Positions 48,063 to 56,386 of a stretch of DNA of 64,000 bases are shown here, in pieces. Origin of the DNA: Aurantimonas sp. 22II-16-19i. Its GTDB lineage: Bacteria > Pseudomonadota > Alphaproteobacteria > Rhizobiales > Rhizobiaceae. Numbering within the stretch: the first letter of the stretch is position 1; each line of letters starts with the position of its first letter. The position numbers and the translations under genes are program-made. Where the stretch lies: positions 62,001 through 126,000 of the forward strand of contig NZ_AQQS01000002.1 in assembly GCF_002088275.1 (NCBI RefSeq). Direction: 5' to 3'. The notes under the pieces were generated by a model. It ran no database searches and was not told where the DNA came from. It saw nothing but the letters and a program-made list of their open reading frames with translations.

Positions 48063-49160
48063 ATGCTCGCCTTGCCGATTTCGATCGTCGTCTCGCTCGC
48101 CCTTGCCTATGTGCTCGCCCGTCTCCTGCATGGGCGCCGCGTCGCGATGCCGCTTGCCGCGCTGCTCGTCGCCTGCATCCTCCAGGGCGTCGTCAACGCG
48201 CTGGCGCAATATTACGGGGTGGCGGGCTTTCGCCCGTTGCAGCCGGTGACGGCGGTCACCATTCCGCCGCTGGCCTTCCTGGCGCTCGGGGCGGCGCAGG
48301 GGCGGAGCCGTGCTGGCGCGGCGCTACATCTGCTTGCCCCGGCCTTCGTGGCCTTCTGCGTCCTCACCGCACCCCAGGCGATCGACGTCGCGGTGGTCGC
48401 GATCTTCGCCGGCTATGGCGCCGCGATGCTCGTCGCGCTTCGCTCCGGCGCCGATGCCTTGCCCGAGGCGCGGCTCGACGCCGGCGAATGGCCGCCGCTG
48501 GTCTGGCGGGCGCTCGCCGCGTCCCTGATCGCCTCGGCGCTGAGCGACGTGGCGATCGCGTTGGCGGTGTTTCTCGGCGAGGGCTGGATGAAGGGCTGGA
48601 TCGTCAGCTTCGGAACCAGCCTGACGCTGCTTCTGATCGGCGGCCTCGCCGCATCCCGGAGCATCGGCCCGCCGGTGGCCGAAACGACCGCCGGCCCTGT
48701 CCGGCCGGCGGGCCTCGACCAGGGGGAAGCTGCCGCCGAGCGCCAGCGCGACGCCGCGATCATGGCCGATCTCGAGCAGCTTCTCGCGACGCAGAAGCTC
48801 TACCGCGACGGCGACCTGACGCTGGCCCGTCTGGCACGCCGGCTCGGCCTGCCGGCCAAGCGCGTGTCGGAGGCGATCAATCGCCGGACCGGCGAGAACG
48901 TCTCGCGCTACGTGAACGGATACCGCATCGCCGATGCTTGCGCGGCGATCGAGGCGGGTCAGTCGGTCACCGACGCGATGCTGGGCAGCGGCTTTGCCAC
49001 CAAGTCGAACTTCAACCGGGAATTTCGCCGCGTCACCGGCCGGGCTCCGACGGAGTGGGCGGCGCGGGGGCCGCTGGTGATCGGGCGCTCGCCCGGCGAT
49101 GCGGCGGCGCGGCCGCCGGCCCATCCGGCGCGGCTCACCGCCGTGCCGGATGGCAACTGA
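48063..49160 (+). CDS. AraC-family regulator with N-terminal membrane domain
   Basis: 365 residues. Seven hydrophobic segments fill residues ~1-215 (for example SIVVSLALAYVLARLLHG and ALAASLIASALSDVAIAL), then a cytosolic linker and an AraC helix-turn-helix domain (~250-345: LTLARLARRLGLPAKRVSEA, GYRIADACAAIEAG, GFATKSNFNREFRRVTG). Membrane-anchored AraC regulators sense outside signals directly. It is divergent from the exported hydrolase, with 148 bp between, so it probably regulates it. CGGAG lies 8 bp before the ATG. Confidence 0.85.
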   Translation: MLALPISIVVSLALAYVLARLLHGRRVAMPLAALLVACILQGVVNALAQYYGVAGFRPLQPVTAVTIPPLAFLALGAAQGRSRAGAALHLLAPAFVAFCVLTAPQAIDVAVVAIFAGYGAAMLVALRSGADALPEARLDAGEWPPLVWRALAASLIASALSDVAIALAVFLGEGWMKGWIVSFGTSLTLLLIGGLAASRSIGPPVAETTAGPVRPAGLDQGEAAAERQRDAAIMADLEQLLATQKLYRDGDLTLARLARRLGLPAKRVSEAINRRTGENVSRYVNGYRIADACAAIEAGQSVTDAMLGSGFATKSNFNREFRRVTGRAPTEWAARGPLVIGRSPGDAAARPPAHPARLTAVPDGN

Positions 49161-49169
49161 CGCGAGGCC

Positions 49170-50162
49170 TCAGGCCGCGAAGGGCACGCTCTCCCGGCCA
49201 TGGGGCGTGTCGAGGTCGAGCTTCGGCCCGAGCGGCACGATGCCGGTCGGATTGATGGTCTTGTGGCTGGTGTAATAGTGGCCCTTGATGTGCTCGAAAT
49301 TCACCGTCTCGGCGATGCCGGGCCACTGGTAGAGCTCGCGCATATAGGCGTCGATCGCCGGATAGTCGGCGATGCGGCGCTGGTTGCACTTGAAGTGGCC
49401 ATGATAGACCGCGTCGAAGCGGATCAGCGTGGTGAAGAGCCGCCAGTCGGCTTCCGTCGGCGCCTTGGAGGCGACCAGATAGCGCTGGCCCGACAGCCGC
49501 TCTTCCAGCCTGTCGAGGGTCTCGAAGAGTTCGTCGAAGGGCTTTTCATAGGCGGCCTGGGTGGTGGCGAAGCCGCATTTGTAGACGCCGTTGTTGACGG
49601 CGTCGTAGACGACCGCGTTGATCGCGTCGATCTCGGCCAGATGGTCCTGCGGCGTGACGTCGACGGAATTGTCGGCGAAGGCCGCAAAGCCGGTGTTCAG
49701 GATGCGGATGATCTCGGCGGACTCGTTGTTGACGATCGTGCCTTCCCGCTTGTCCCACAGCACCGGAACCGTGACCCTGCCGGTATAGGTCGGCTCGGCC
49801 TCGAGATAGACCTCGTAGAGCCGCTCTTTGCCGAGGACGCCGTCGGGGATGGCGCCGGGACGCTCGGAGAAGACCCAGCCCTCCTCGCCCATGTGATAGT
49901 CGACGACGGAAAGCGATATGACCTCATCGAGCTTCTTCAGCTTGCGGGTGATGAGTGTCCGGTGCGCCCAGGGGCAGGCGAGGGAGACGTAGAGATGATA
50001 GCGTCCGGCCTCGGCCGGAACGGCTCTCCGGCCGTCCGGGCCGGGCGAGCCGTCGGGGGTGATCCAGTCGCGGAAGGTCGTCGTCGTCCGCTTGAACTCA
50101 CCGCCCGTCTTGTCGGTGTCGTACCACTTGTCCTGCCATTTGCCGTCGACGAGAAGTCCCAT
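49170..50162 (-). CDS. Glutathionyl-hydroquinone reductase (Xi-class glutathione S-transferase)
   Basis: A 330-residue GST homologue of the YqjG/PcpF type that reduces glutathionyl-hydroquinones. Seen: the catalytic Cys in YVSLACPWAHRTLITRKL, GWVFSERPGAIPD, TVPVLWDKREGTIVNNESAE and the C-terminal FDAVYHGHFKCNQRRIADYP and HIKGHYYTSHKTINPTGIVP. GGGAG precedes the ATG. Convergent with the AraC gene, 9 bp apart. Role: recycling quinone-glutathione adducts, perhaps from aromatic catabolism. Confidence 0.93.
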   Translation of the reverse strand: MGLLVDGKWQDKWYDTDKTGGEFKRTTTTFRDWITPDGSPGPDGRRAVPAEAGRYHLYVSLACPWAHRTLITRKLKKLDEVISLSVVDYHMGEEGWVFSERPGAIPDGVLGKERLYEVYLEAEPTYTGRVTVPVLWDKREGTIVNNESAEIIRILNTGFAAFADNSVDVTPQDHLAEIDAINAVVYDAVNNGVYKCGFATTQAAYEKPFDELFETLDRLEERLSGQRYLVASKAPTEADWRLFTTLIRFDAVYHGHFKCNQRRIADYPAIDAYMRELYQWPGIAETVNFEHIKGHYYTSHKTINPTGIVPLGPKLDLDTPHGRESVPFAA

Positions 50163-50461
50163 GGCGATCTGCTCCCGATTGTCCGGATGGATGGGCTGGC
50201 GGCGAAGGCCGCGCCGCCCGCAATGTCGTGCAGGTCTAACCCGGCGGCAACGACGGGCGTTCCGCGTTTCGGCGCGACAGTGCGTCACCTGCGAGGCGAG
50301 CCAGATGCGGCAACTGGTGGACCGCGCGGCGCGAAGGTGCTAACGGCGACGTCGCACATCCAGGGGAACGGCAGCAATGACCATCCAGCGACGACGAATG
50401 AGGCCGAGCGCACACCCGCGCTGACCACCCGTCGCCAGCTGCCGGTCGTCATCGGACGGGC

Positions 50462-51007
50462 ATGCGAGCGGCGAGCCCGCTCGACACCCGCCTTCCGGAT
50501 GCTTCCATGTTCCATCTCGACGACGTCAGGTTCCTGCCTGAGCAGTTCGACCACCACGCGGCCATCGAGGCGATCGCCGCCGAGGCCTTCGGGCCGGGCC
50601 GCTTTGCCCGGGCGGCCGAGCGGGTGCGCGAAATGGCCGCCCACGCCGCAGCCCTGTCCTTCGTCGCCGAGCATGAAAGCGCGATCATCGGCTCGGTCCG
50701 GCTGACGCCGATCCGGGTGGGCGCCGCACCGAGCCTGCTACTGGGGCCGCTGGCGGTGCGCCCGGATTACAAGAACCGGGGGGTCGGCAAGGCGCTGATG
50801 CGGCTTGCGGCGGAGGCAGCGCGGGAGGCGGGCGAGGGCTCGATCATCCTCGTCGGCGATCCGCCCTACTACCAGCCGCTCGGCTATCGCCCGCTGCCCC
50901 TGAACGCGGTGATCATGCCGGGACCCGTCGATCCGCGGCGGGTGCTGGGGCTCGAACTTCATCCGGGCGGGCTGGACGGCCTCGAGGGGCCTGTACGGGC
51001 CCGCTGA
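50462..51007 (+). CDS. GNAT N-acetyltransferase
   Basis: 181 residues, GNAT fold of the YhbS type: SVRLTPIRVGAAPSLLLGPL, the acetyl-CoA loop VRPDYKNRGVGKALMRLAAE and LVGDPPYYQPLGYRPL. Substrate unknown. Two in-frame starts: the first ATG and MFHLDD 45 bp later; neither has a strong ribosome site. The 299 bp before it show nothing else recognisable. Confidence 0.85.
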   Translation: MRAASPLDTRLPDASMFHLDDVRFLPEQFDHHAAIEAIAAEAFGPGRFARAAERVREMAAHAAALSFVAEHESAIIGSVRLTPIRVGAAPSLLLGPLAVRPDYKNRGVGKALMRLAAEAAREAGEGSIILVGDPPYYQPLGYRPLPLNAVIMPGPVDPRRVLGLELHPGGLDGLEGPVRAR

Positions 51008-51112
51008 ATCCCGCCAGGGCTGCGGGCCAAGGCTTTCCGCGAAGGATCCGGCGCCTTCCGCGCCGCGATCCCGGCTTCCCCAGCAGGCTGCCGGCGCACC
51101 TTTGGTTGGATA

Positions 51113-51154
51113 TCTCATCAAAGATGAGAAAAGACTTGCATCCGCGTTGCGGAT
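51113..51154. promoter_or_regulatory. Twin palindromes in the tctCBA promoter region
   Basis: Two perfect dyads with 3-nt spacers lie back to back: TCTCATC-AAA-GATGAGA and ATCCGC-GTT-GCGGAT, the second overlapping a promoter-like TTGCAT / GATAAG region. The start of tctC is ~110 bp downstream. They may be operators for an unlinked regulator, since no tctDE or GntR gene is adjacent. Confidence 0.5.
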
Positions 51155-51263
51155 AAGGTCGCTTGGGACACGGCCCCGCCGGCTCGACATCGCATCGCGA
51201 TCCGATCCATGATGTCGTCACCGGCCACGAAGAGCCGTCATGCTCCAGGGAGGACCAGATCTT

Positions 51264-52256
51264 ATGCTCACATCTCGTTTGCGCGTCTGCGCGCTCGCGG
51301 CCGCGATGCTCTTGCCCGTCGCCGCGCCATCTGCAGCTCAGGACTTCACGCCGTCCAACCCGGAATGCATCGCCCCGGCGGCGGCCGGTGGCGGCTGGGA
51401 CTTCACCTGCCGTCAGGTCGGCAAGGCGATGCAGGACCTCAAGCTCATCCCCGGCACCCTGCAGGTGACGAACCTTGCCGGCGGCGGCGGCGGCGTCGCC
51501 TATGCCGAGGTGGTCAACAAGCGCAATGACAGCAACGACGTCATCGTCGCGGCGTCGACGGCGACCTCGACGCGTCTCGCCCAGGGCGCCTATCCCGGCA
51601 ACACCATGGACCAGGTCCGCTGGCTCGGCTCCGTCGGCGCCGACTACGGCGTCATCGGCGTCGCCAAGGACAGCCCCATCAAGGACCTCAAGGAGCTGAT
51701 GGAGAAGGTCAAGGCCGATCCGACGTCGGTCTCCTTCGCCGGCGGCTCGGCGGTCGGCGGCTGGGATCATCTCAAGGTCCTGCTGCTCGCCAAGAAGGCC
51801 GGGATCGACGACGTCCGCAAGGTCAAGTACGTCGCCTTCGACGGCGGCGGCGAGGCCATGACGCAGCTGCTCGGCGGCTCCGTCCAGGCCTTCACCGGCG
51901 ATGCCTCGGAGGCCAAGGGCTTCGTCGATTCGGGCGACCTGAAGGTTCTGGCGGTGCTGGCGCCGGAAAAGCTCCCCGGCGACTTTTCCAGCTTCCCGAC
52001 CGCCAGGGAGCAGGGCTTCGACGTCACCGGCGCCAACTGGCGCGGCTTCTACGGCCCCGGCGGGATGAGCGAGGCGTCCTACGACTTCTGGGTCGACGCT
52101 CTCCAGAAGACCTACCAGTCCGACGAGTGGAAGACGATCATGGAACAGAACGGTCTCGCGCCGCTCGACTATTCCGGCGAGGAGTTCCAGAAGTTCGTGG
52201 CGGCGAGCGTCGCCGAGATCGAGGGCCTGTCCAGGGAAATCGGCCTGATCCAGTAG
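51264..52256 (+). CDS. tctC: Tripartite tricarboxylate transporter substrate-binding protein TctC
   Basis: A 330-residue periplasmic receptor with signal peptide (LRVCALAAAMLLPVAAPSAA). Mature features of the Bug/TctC family: CIAPAAAGGGWDFTCRQVGK (ligand loop with the conserved GGGWD), LQVTNLAGGGGGVAYAEVVN, FAGGSAVGGWDHLKVLL, DASEAKGFVDSGDLKVLAVL and GANWRGFYGPGGM. GGGAGG lies 10 bp before the ATG. The ligand is a di- or tricarboxylate, not predictable further. First gene of tctCBA. Confidence 0.93.
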   Translation: MLTSRLRVCALAAAMLLPVAAPSAAQDFTPSNPECIAPAAAGGGWDFTCRQVGKAMQDLKLIPGTLQVTNLAGGGGGVAYAEVVNKRNDSNDVIVAASTATSTRLAQGAYPGNTMDQVRWLGSVGADYGVIGVAKDSPIKDLKELMEKVKADPTSVSFAGGSAVGGWDHLKVLLLAKKAGIDDVRKVKYVAFDGGGEAMTQLLGGSVQAFTGDASEAKGFVDSGDLKVLAVLAPEKLPGDFSSFPTAREQGFDVTGANWRGFYGPGGMSEASYDFWVDALQKTYQSDEWKTIMEQNGLAPLDYSGEEFQKFVAASVAEIEGLSREIGLIQ

Positions 52257-52269
52257 GCCTGATCCAGTG
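52242..52269 (+). repeat. 14-bp tandem duplication at the tctC stop codon
   Basis: GGCCTGATCCAGTA is followed directly by GGCCTGATCCAGTG; the TAG stop spans the junction. It looks like a recent local duplication, without effect on the reading frame of tctC. Confidence 0.7.
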
Positions 52270-52274
52270 CGTTC

Positions 52275-52300
52275 GGCATCGCGCGTTTCTGAGCGATGCC
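52275..52300 (+). other. Intercistronic hairpin between tctC and tctB
   Basis: GGCATCGC and GCGATGCC are perfect arms around a 10-nt loop, 19 bp after the tctC stop, with no T-run. As with the TRAP operon hairpin, it may protect the receptor mRNA from decay. Inference. Confidence 0.45.
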
Positions 52301-52410
52301 GTGACGATCCGCGCCGGCGCGCCGCTCGAGAGGCGATGCGCCGGGGCCTCGACCATCGATGGGCCCTGGGCGGAGCCGTGCGCTGCGCCGTCCGATCACG
52401 GAGCTTCGAC

Positions 52411-52842
52411 ATGACCGATCGCATCTTCGGCGGTCTGATGGTGGCGCTCGCCGCCTTCTTCATCTGGGCGGCATTCCAGATCCAGCTGTCCTTCATCACC
52501 GATCCGCTGGGCCCGCGGGCCTTCCCCGTCGTGATCGGCGTCGTCCTCGGCCTCACCGGCCTGATCGTCGCGCTGCGGCCGGACCCGGAGCCGGACTGGC
52601 CGGCACTGCCGCGCATCCTCGAGATCGTCGCGGCTGCGGTGGTGTTCTTCGCCTATGGCCAGCTCCTGTCGGAACTCGGCTTCCTGATCTGCACCTTCGT
52701 CGCCGGCGGCTATCTGTCCTGGCGGCTCGGCGCGCCGCCGCTGAAGGCGGTGGCGGCGGGAGCGGCGATTTCCATCGGCATCTATGTCGTCTTCCACCTC
52801 ATCCTCGGCCTCGCGCTGGCGCGCGGCCCGTTCGGCATCTGA
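52411..52842 (+). CDS. tctB: Tripartite tricarboxylate transporter small subunit TctB
   Basis: 143 residues with four hydrophobic helices, the TctB pattern: RIFGGLMVALAAFFIWAAF, TDPLGPRAFPVVIGVVLGL (conserved GPRxFP), RILEIVAAAVVFFAYGQLL, GFLICTFVAGGYLSW and AISIGIYVVFHLILGLALA. Works with TctA in the inner membrane. A 12-bp gap leads to tctA. ACGGAG precedes the ATG. Confidence 0.92.
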   Translation: MTDRIFGGLMVALAAFFIWAAFQIQLSFITDPLGPRAFPVVIGVVLGLTGLIVALRPDPEPDWPALPRILEIVAAAVVFFAYGQLLSELGFLICTFVAGGYLSWRLGAPPLKAVAAGAAISIGIYVVFHLILGLALARGPFGI

Positions 52843-52854
52843 TCGGGGGCTTCG

Positions 52855-54402
52855 ATGGACACCTTCACCCAGCTCGCCCATGGCTTCGCCATCGCGCTGA
52901 CCTTCGAGAACCTGTTTCTCGCCTTCGTCGGCTGCATCCTCGGAACCATCATCGGCGCGCTGCCCGGCCTCGGACCGGCGAACGGCGTTGCCATCCTGAT
53001 CCCGCTCGCCTTCAGCCTCGGCCTTCCCGCGACGCCGGCGCTCATCCTTCTGACCTCGGTCTATTACGGCGCCATGTATGGCGGGCGCATCTCGTCGATC
53101 CTCCTCAACATTCCGGGCGACGAACCGGCGATGATGACCACCCTCGACGGCTACCCCATGGCCCAGAAGGGACAGGCAGGCGAGGCGCTGGCGATCTCCG
53201 GCATCGCCTCCTTCGTCGGCTCGTTCTTCGCCACCTGGGGGCTCGTCTTTCTCGCGCCGTCCCTCGTCGCCCTGGCGCTGCTCTTCGGCCCGGCCGAGTA
53301 TTTCGCCCTCTACCTCCTCGCCTTCGCAACGCTCGGAGGCCTTGCCTCCGCCAACCAGGCGAAGGCCGCGCTGGCGGCTGCCCTCGGCCTCGGCATCGCG
53401 ATGATCGGCGTCGACGGCCAGACCGGCGTGCCGCGCTTCTCCTTCGGCGAAGTGCATCTCTATGACGGCATCGACTTCCTGGTGGCGATCGTCGGCCTCT
53501 TCGCCGTCGCCGAGGTCTTCGTCTTCCTCGAGCACAAGGGCGAGCGTGAGGCCGCCGACGAGGGCGACAAGCTCTCGGTCACCGGCCGCACCATCCCGCC
53601 GGTCTCGATGCTGAAGGAGACCGCCGGCTCGATGGGGCGCGGCACGATCGTCGGCTTCTTCGCCGGCGTCCTGCCGGGCGCGGGAGCTTCGCTCGGTTCC
53701 TTCCTCGCCTATGGCTTCGAGAAGAAGCTGAAGAACAAGAACGACACCTTCGGCAAGGGCGATCCGCGCGGCGTCGCCGCGCCCGAGGCCGGCAACAACG
53801 CCTCGGCCGGCGGCGCGCTGGTGCCGATGCTGGCCCTCGGCGTGCCGGGCTCCGGCACGACGGCGGTGCTGCTCGCCATGCTGATGACGCTCAACGTCCA
53901 GCCGGGTCCGCTCTTGTTCCAGCAGAACCCGGACGTCGTCTGGGGCCTGATCGCCGCCCTGTTCATCGGCAACATCATGCTCCTGATCCTCAACCTGCCG
54001 CTGGTCGCCGTCTTCGCGCGGGTGCTGCTCATCCCGGTGCGATACCTGATGCCGGCGGTGGCGATGATCTCCTTCGTCTCGGTCTACGGCATTTCCGGAT
54101 CGAGCTTCGACGTCATGATGATGGTGATCTTCGGCCTTCTCGGCTGGCTCTTGCGCAAGATGGAGATCCCGACCGTGCCGGTGATCCTCGGCATCCTGCT
54201 CGGCAACGCCATGGAGGTGAATCTCAGGCGCGAGCTGACGATCTCCGACGGCAATCTGATGGCGCTGTTCGATTCGCCGCTGGCGATCGTCCTGTGGCTG
54301 ATGGCGATCGGCGGGTTCCTGATCCCGATCTTCGCCGGACGGTTCTTCCGCCGGCCGGAGAGTGTCACGGAGAAGGAGGCCGAGGCCAATGTCGGGGATT
54401 GA
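52855..54402 (+). CDS. tctA: Tripartite tricarboxylate transporter large subunit TctA
   Basis: A 515-residue multi-pass membrane carrier. Family hallmarks: GTIIGALPGLGPANGVAILI (first TctA signature), MYGGRISSILLNIPGDEPAM, FFAGVLPGAGASLGSFLAYG and VPMLALGVPGSGTTAVLLAM. About twelve membrane segments. Couples solute uptake to the proton or sodium gradient with TctB and the receptor TctC. It ends the operon, with a GC hairpin 24 bp downstream. Confidence 0.96.
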   Translation: MDTFTQLAHGFAIALTFENLFLAFVGCILGTIIGALPGLGPANGVAILIPLAFSLGLPATPALILLTSVYYGAMYGGRISSILLNIPGDEPAMMTTLDGYPMAQKGQAGEALAISGIASFVGSFFATWGLVFLAPSLVALALLFGPAEYFALYLLAFATLGGLASANQAKAALAAALGLGIAMIGVDGQTGVPRFSFGEVHLYDGIDFLVAIVGLFAVAEVFVFLEHKGEREAADEGDKLSVTGRTIPPVSMLKETAGSMGRGTIVGFFAGVLPGAGASLGSFLAYGFEKKLKNKNDTFGKGDPRGVAAPEAGNNASAGGALVPMLALGVPGSGTTAVLLAMLMTLNVQPGPLLFQQNPDVVWGLIAALFIGNIMLLILNLPLVAVFARVLLIPVRYLMPAVAMISFVSVYGISGSSFDVMMMVIFGLLGWLLRKMEIPTVPVILGILLGNAMEVNLRRELTISDGNLMALFDSPLAIVLWLMAIGGFLIPIFAGRFFRRPESVTEKEAEANVGD

Positions 54403-54425
54403 TAACGGGGGCTCCATGGCATGGG

Positions 54426-54447
54426 CCGGGCGCAATGCGTCGCCCGG
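54426..54447 (+). terminator. Terminator-like hairpin after tctA
   Basis: CCGGGCG and CGCCCGG pair around an 8-nt loop shortly after the tctA stop. There is no T-run, so it may be an mRNA-end structure or a rho-dependent site. The rest of the ~145 bp up to the small frame at 54593 shows nothing. Confidence 0.4.
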
Positions 54448-54592
54448 TCACTCAGGCTTGTGGCCGACCGTCCTGCAGGCTTAAGTTGATCGAAGAGGGC
54501 GCGAGCAGCAGCGTCATTCCCAGCCGGCGCATCGCGGAGGATGAGCCATCGCGGCCGAGGCAACGGCTTTGCTCTCTTGAGGAGTGACGGCG

Positions 54593-54682
54593 ATGTGGAT
54601 GATTCCGCTGAGCGTCACGCTTAGAATGAAACGGACCCGGACCGGCTGGGAAGTCGTTATCCGGGGCCATCTGGTGTTCTAA
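54593..54682 (+). CDS. Candidate 29-residue small protein
   Basis: A short frame with a good ribosome site (GAGGAGTG, 8 bp before ATG) in the 416-bp gap between tctA and the HNH gene. The product begins MWMIPLSVTLRMKRTRTG and ends VVIRGHLVF: strand-like and basic, with no membrane helix. It is too short to judge by composition and was not recognised. Support is the ribosome site and position only. Confidence 0.35.
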   Translation: MWMIPLSVTLRMKRTRTGWEVVIRGHLVF

Positions 54683-54818
54683 TCGAAGGGTGTCGGAGTT
54701 ACCGCTCCGGCACCCACTCCGAAAACATAGTCGAATTCGCTCCCCACGACAACGCCGGCACATTGCCCGGGGCTCCCGCCGATCGCTCTCCGGCCGTGCC
54801 ACCAGGCCGCCGCGCTGG

Positions 54819-55379
54819 TCATTCCGGATCGAGTTCGGAATCCCAGTACAGGTAGTCGAGCCAGCTCTCGTGCAGGAAGTTCGGTGGAAACAGCCGGCCG
54901 TTGTTGTGCAGATCGTGGACGGTCGGCTGGAACGGCGTCTGGTGCGGGATCATGCCCGCTTCCCGCGGCATCAGGCCGCCCTTCTTCAGATTGCAGGGGG
55001 AGCAGGCGGCGACGACGTTCTCCCAGGTGGTCAGGCCGCCCTTCGAGCGGGGGACGACGTGGTCGAAGGTCAGCTCATGGGGCGAGCCGCAATACTGGCA
55101 CTGGAATCTGTCGCGGAGAAAGACGTTGAAGCGGGTGAAGGCCGGGTTGCGGGCGGGCTTGACATAGGTCTTGAGGCAGACGACGGAGGGAAGGCGCATG
55201 GAGAAGGTGGGACTTCGCACCGCTCGGTCGTATTCGGCCAGGATCGTCACCCGGTCGAGGAACACCGCCTTGATCGCATCCTGCCAGGACCAGAGCGAAA
55301 GCGGGTAGTAGCTCAGGGGCCGGAAGTCGGCGTTGAGAACGAGGGCTGGGGATAAGTCCTGGCTTACCGCAATCGTCAC
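54819..55379 (-). CDS. HNH endonuclease family protein
   Basis: 186 residues. An HNH fold with structural zinc: FQCQYCGSPHELTFDHVVP (CxxC then D-H), SKGGLTTWENVVAACSPCN (N and second CxxC) and LKKGG. N-terminal VLNADFRPLSYYPLSLWSWQ and AVFLDRVTILAEYDR mark a widespread chromosomal family in Alphaproteobacteria and Cyanobacteria, not a restriction enzyme in a visible system. Start is GTG 7 bp after AAGGAG. Biological target unknown. Confidence 0.9.
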   Translation of the reverse strand: MTIAVSQDLSPALVLNADFRPLSYYPLSLWSWQDAIKAVFLDRVTILAEYDRAVRSPTFSMRLPSVVCLKTYVKPARNPAFTRFNVFLRDRFQCQYCGSPHELTFDHVVPRSKGGLTTWENVVAACSPCNLKKGGLMPREAGMIPHQTPFQPTVHDLHNNGRLFPPNFLHESWLDYLYWDSELDPE

Positions 55380-55472
55380 CGTATTCTCCTTAGGCTGACG
55401 CCTTCATACGTTGCCTGCGTCGGCGGGGACTATCGTGCTCTATCATGTCGCCTTTGTGAAGCCTGAAGCCAG

Positions 55473-56237
55473 TCATGACAGGGGCTTGGCGGTTCTCGCC
55501 TTGCGCGGGCGCGCGGGGGACGCAGTCTTTGCTGTGGATATCTCCGTCGATATCGGCTTGTCCGCGGCGGCCGCCGGCACCACCTCGCGCCTGTGGATCG
55601 TCGCGTAATAGGCCCAGAAGAGACGGGCGGCGACGGAGCGATGCGGCCGCCACGCCTCGGCGATCTCGGTGAGTCGCTTCGCCGACGGGCGGCTCTCCTC
55701 GTCGAGGGCATGGGCGACGGCGGCCTGCAGGGCGAGGTCGCCGGCGGGAAAGACGTCGCGGTGGCCAGCACAGAACAGGAGATAGCATTCCGCCGTCCAG
55801 ACGCCGATGCCGCGCACCGCGACGAGTTCGGCGATCGCCTCTTCCGCTGCGGCCAGTTCGCAGCGCGCAAGGTCGACCCGGCCCTCGGCGATCGCTTCCG
55901 CGATCGACCGCACGGTCCGCTGCTTCGGCCTGGACAGGCCGGCCGCGCGCAATACTTCGTCGTCGGCGTCGAGGATCGCACGGGGATCGGTCAGGTCGAC
56001 GCTGGCGGCGAGCCGGCCGAAAATCGCGTCGGCGCTGGCCTTGGACACCTGCTGGGCGACGACGATGGCGATCAGCCCCTCGAGCCCCGACCGCGAGCGT
56101 CGCAGCGGCACCGATCCCGCCTTGTCGAGGATCGCGGCGAGGCGTGCGTCCGCCGCAGTCAGCGCCGCGAGCGCTTCGGCGATGTCGGCTTCGGTTCTGA
56201 TCACCCGTTTCAGCTCCTCGTCATTTTCCTCACGCAT
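55473..56237 (-). CDS. DNA-3-methyladenine glycosylase II (AlkA-like, HhH-GPD)
   Basis: 254 residues of the HhH-GPD superfamily. Seen: GLEGLIAIVVAQQVSKASAD, the hairpin VAVRGIGVWTAECYLLF, and the catalytic Asp in DVFPAGDLALQAAVAH (the FPAGD motif of AlkA). Removes alkylated bases such as 3-methyladenine. The C-terminus carries a basic, low-complexity tail (STAKTASPARPRKARTAK). The N-terminus was set at MREENDEEL; a longer frame exists but extends towards the divergent gluQ gene. Confidence 0.88.
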   Translation of the reverse strand: MREENDEELKRVIRTEADIAEALAALTAADARLAAILDKAGSVPLRRSRSGLEGLIAIVVAQQVSKASADAIFGRLAASVDLTDPRAILDADDEVLRAAGLSRPKQRTVRSIAEAIAEGRVDLARCELAAAEEAIAELVAVRGIGVWTAECYLLFCAGHRDVFPAGDLALQAAVAHALDEESRPSAKRLTEIAEAWRPHRSVAARLFWAYYATIHRREVVPAAAADKPISTEISTAKTASPARPRKARTAKPLS

Positions 56238-56386
56238 TCCGGCAATAGCACCGGGGCCGACATCCTGATGAGCCGAAGCCGGGACCGCTCTTCCATCATC
56301 CGCAACCATAAGAAGACGATCAACCGGGGGGAAGGGGCGTTGGCAGGAGCCGATCGCCCGACCGCCCGACGAGGGAATCGCCGACC

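Noticed and set aside
54819-55379. HNH gene considered as part of a restriction or phage-defence system
   Set aside because: Its neighbours are a transporter and a DNA repair glycosylase, no methyltransferase is present, and the family is a widespread chromosomal one.
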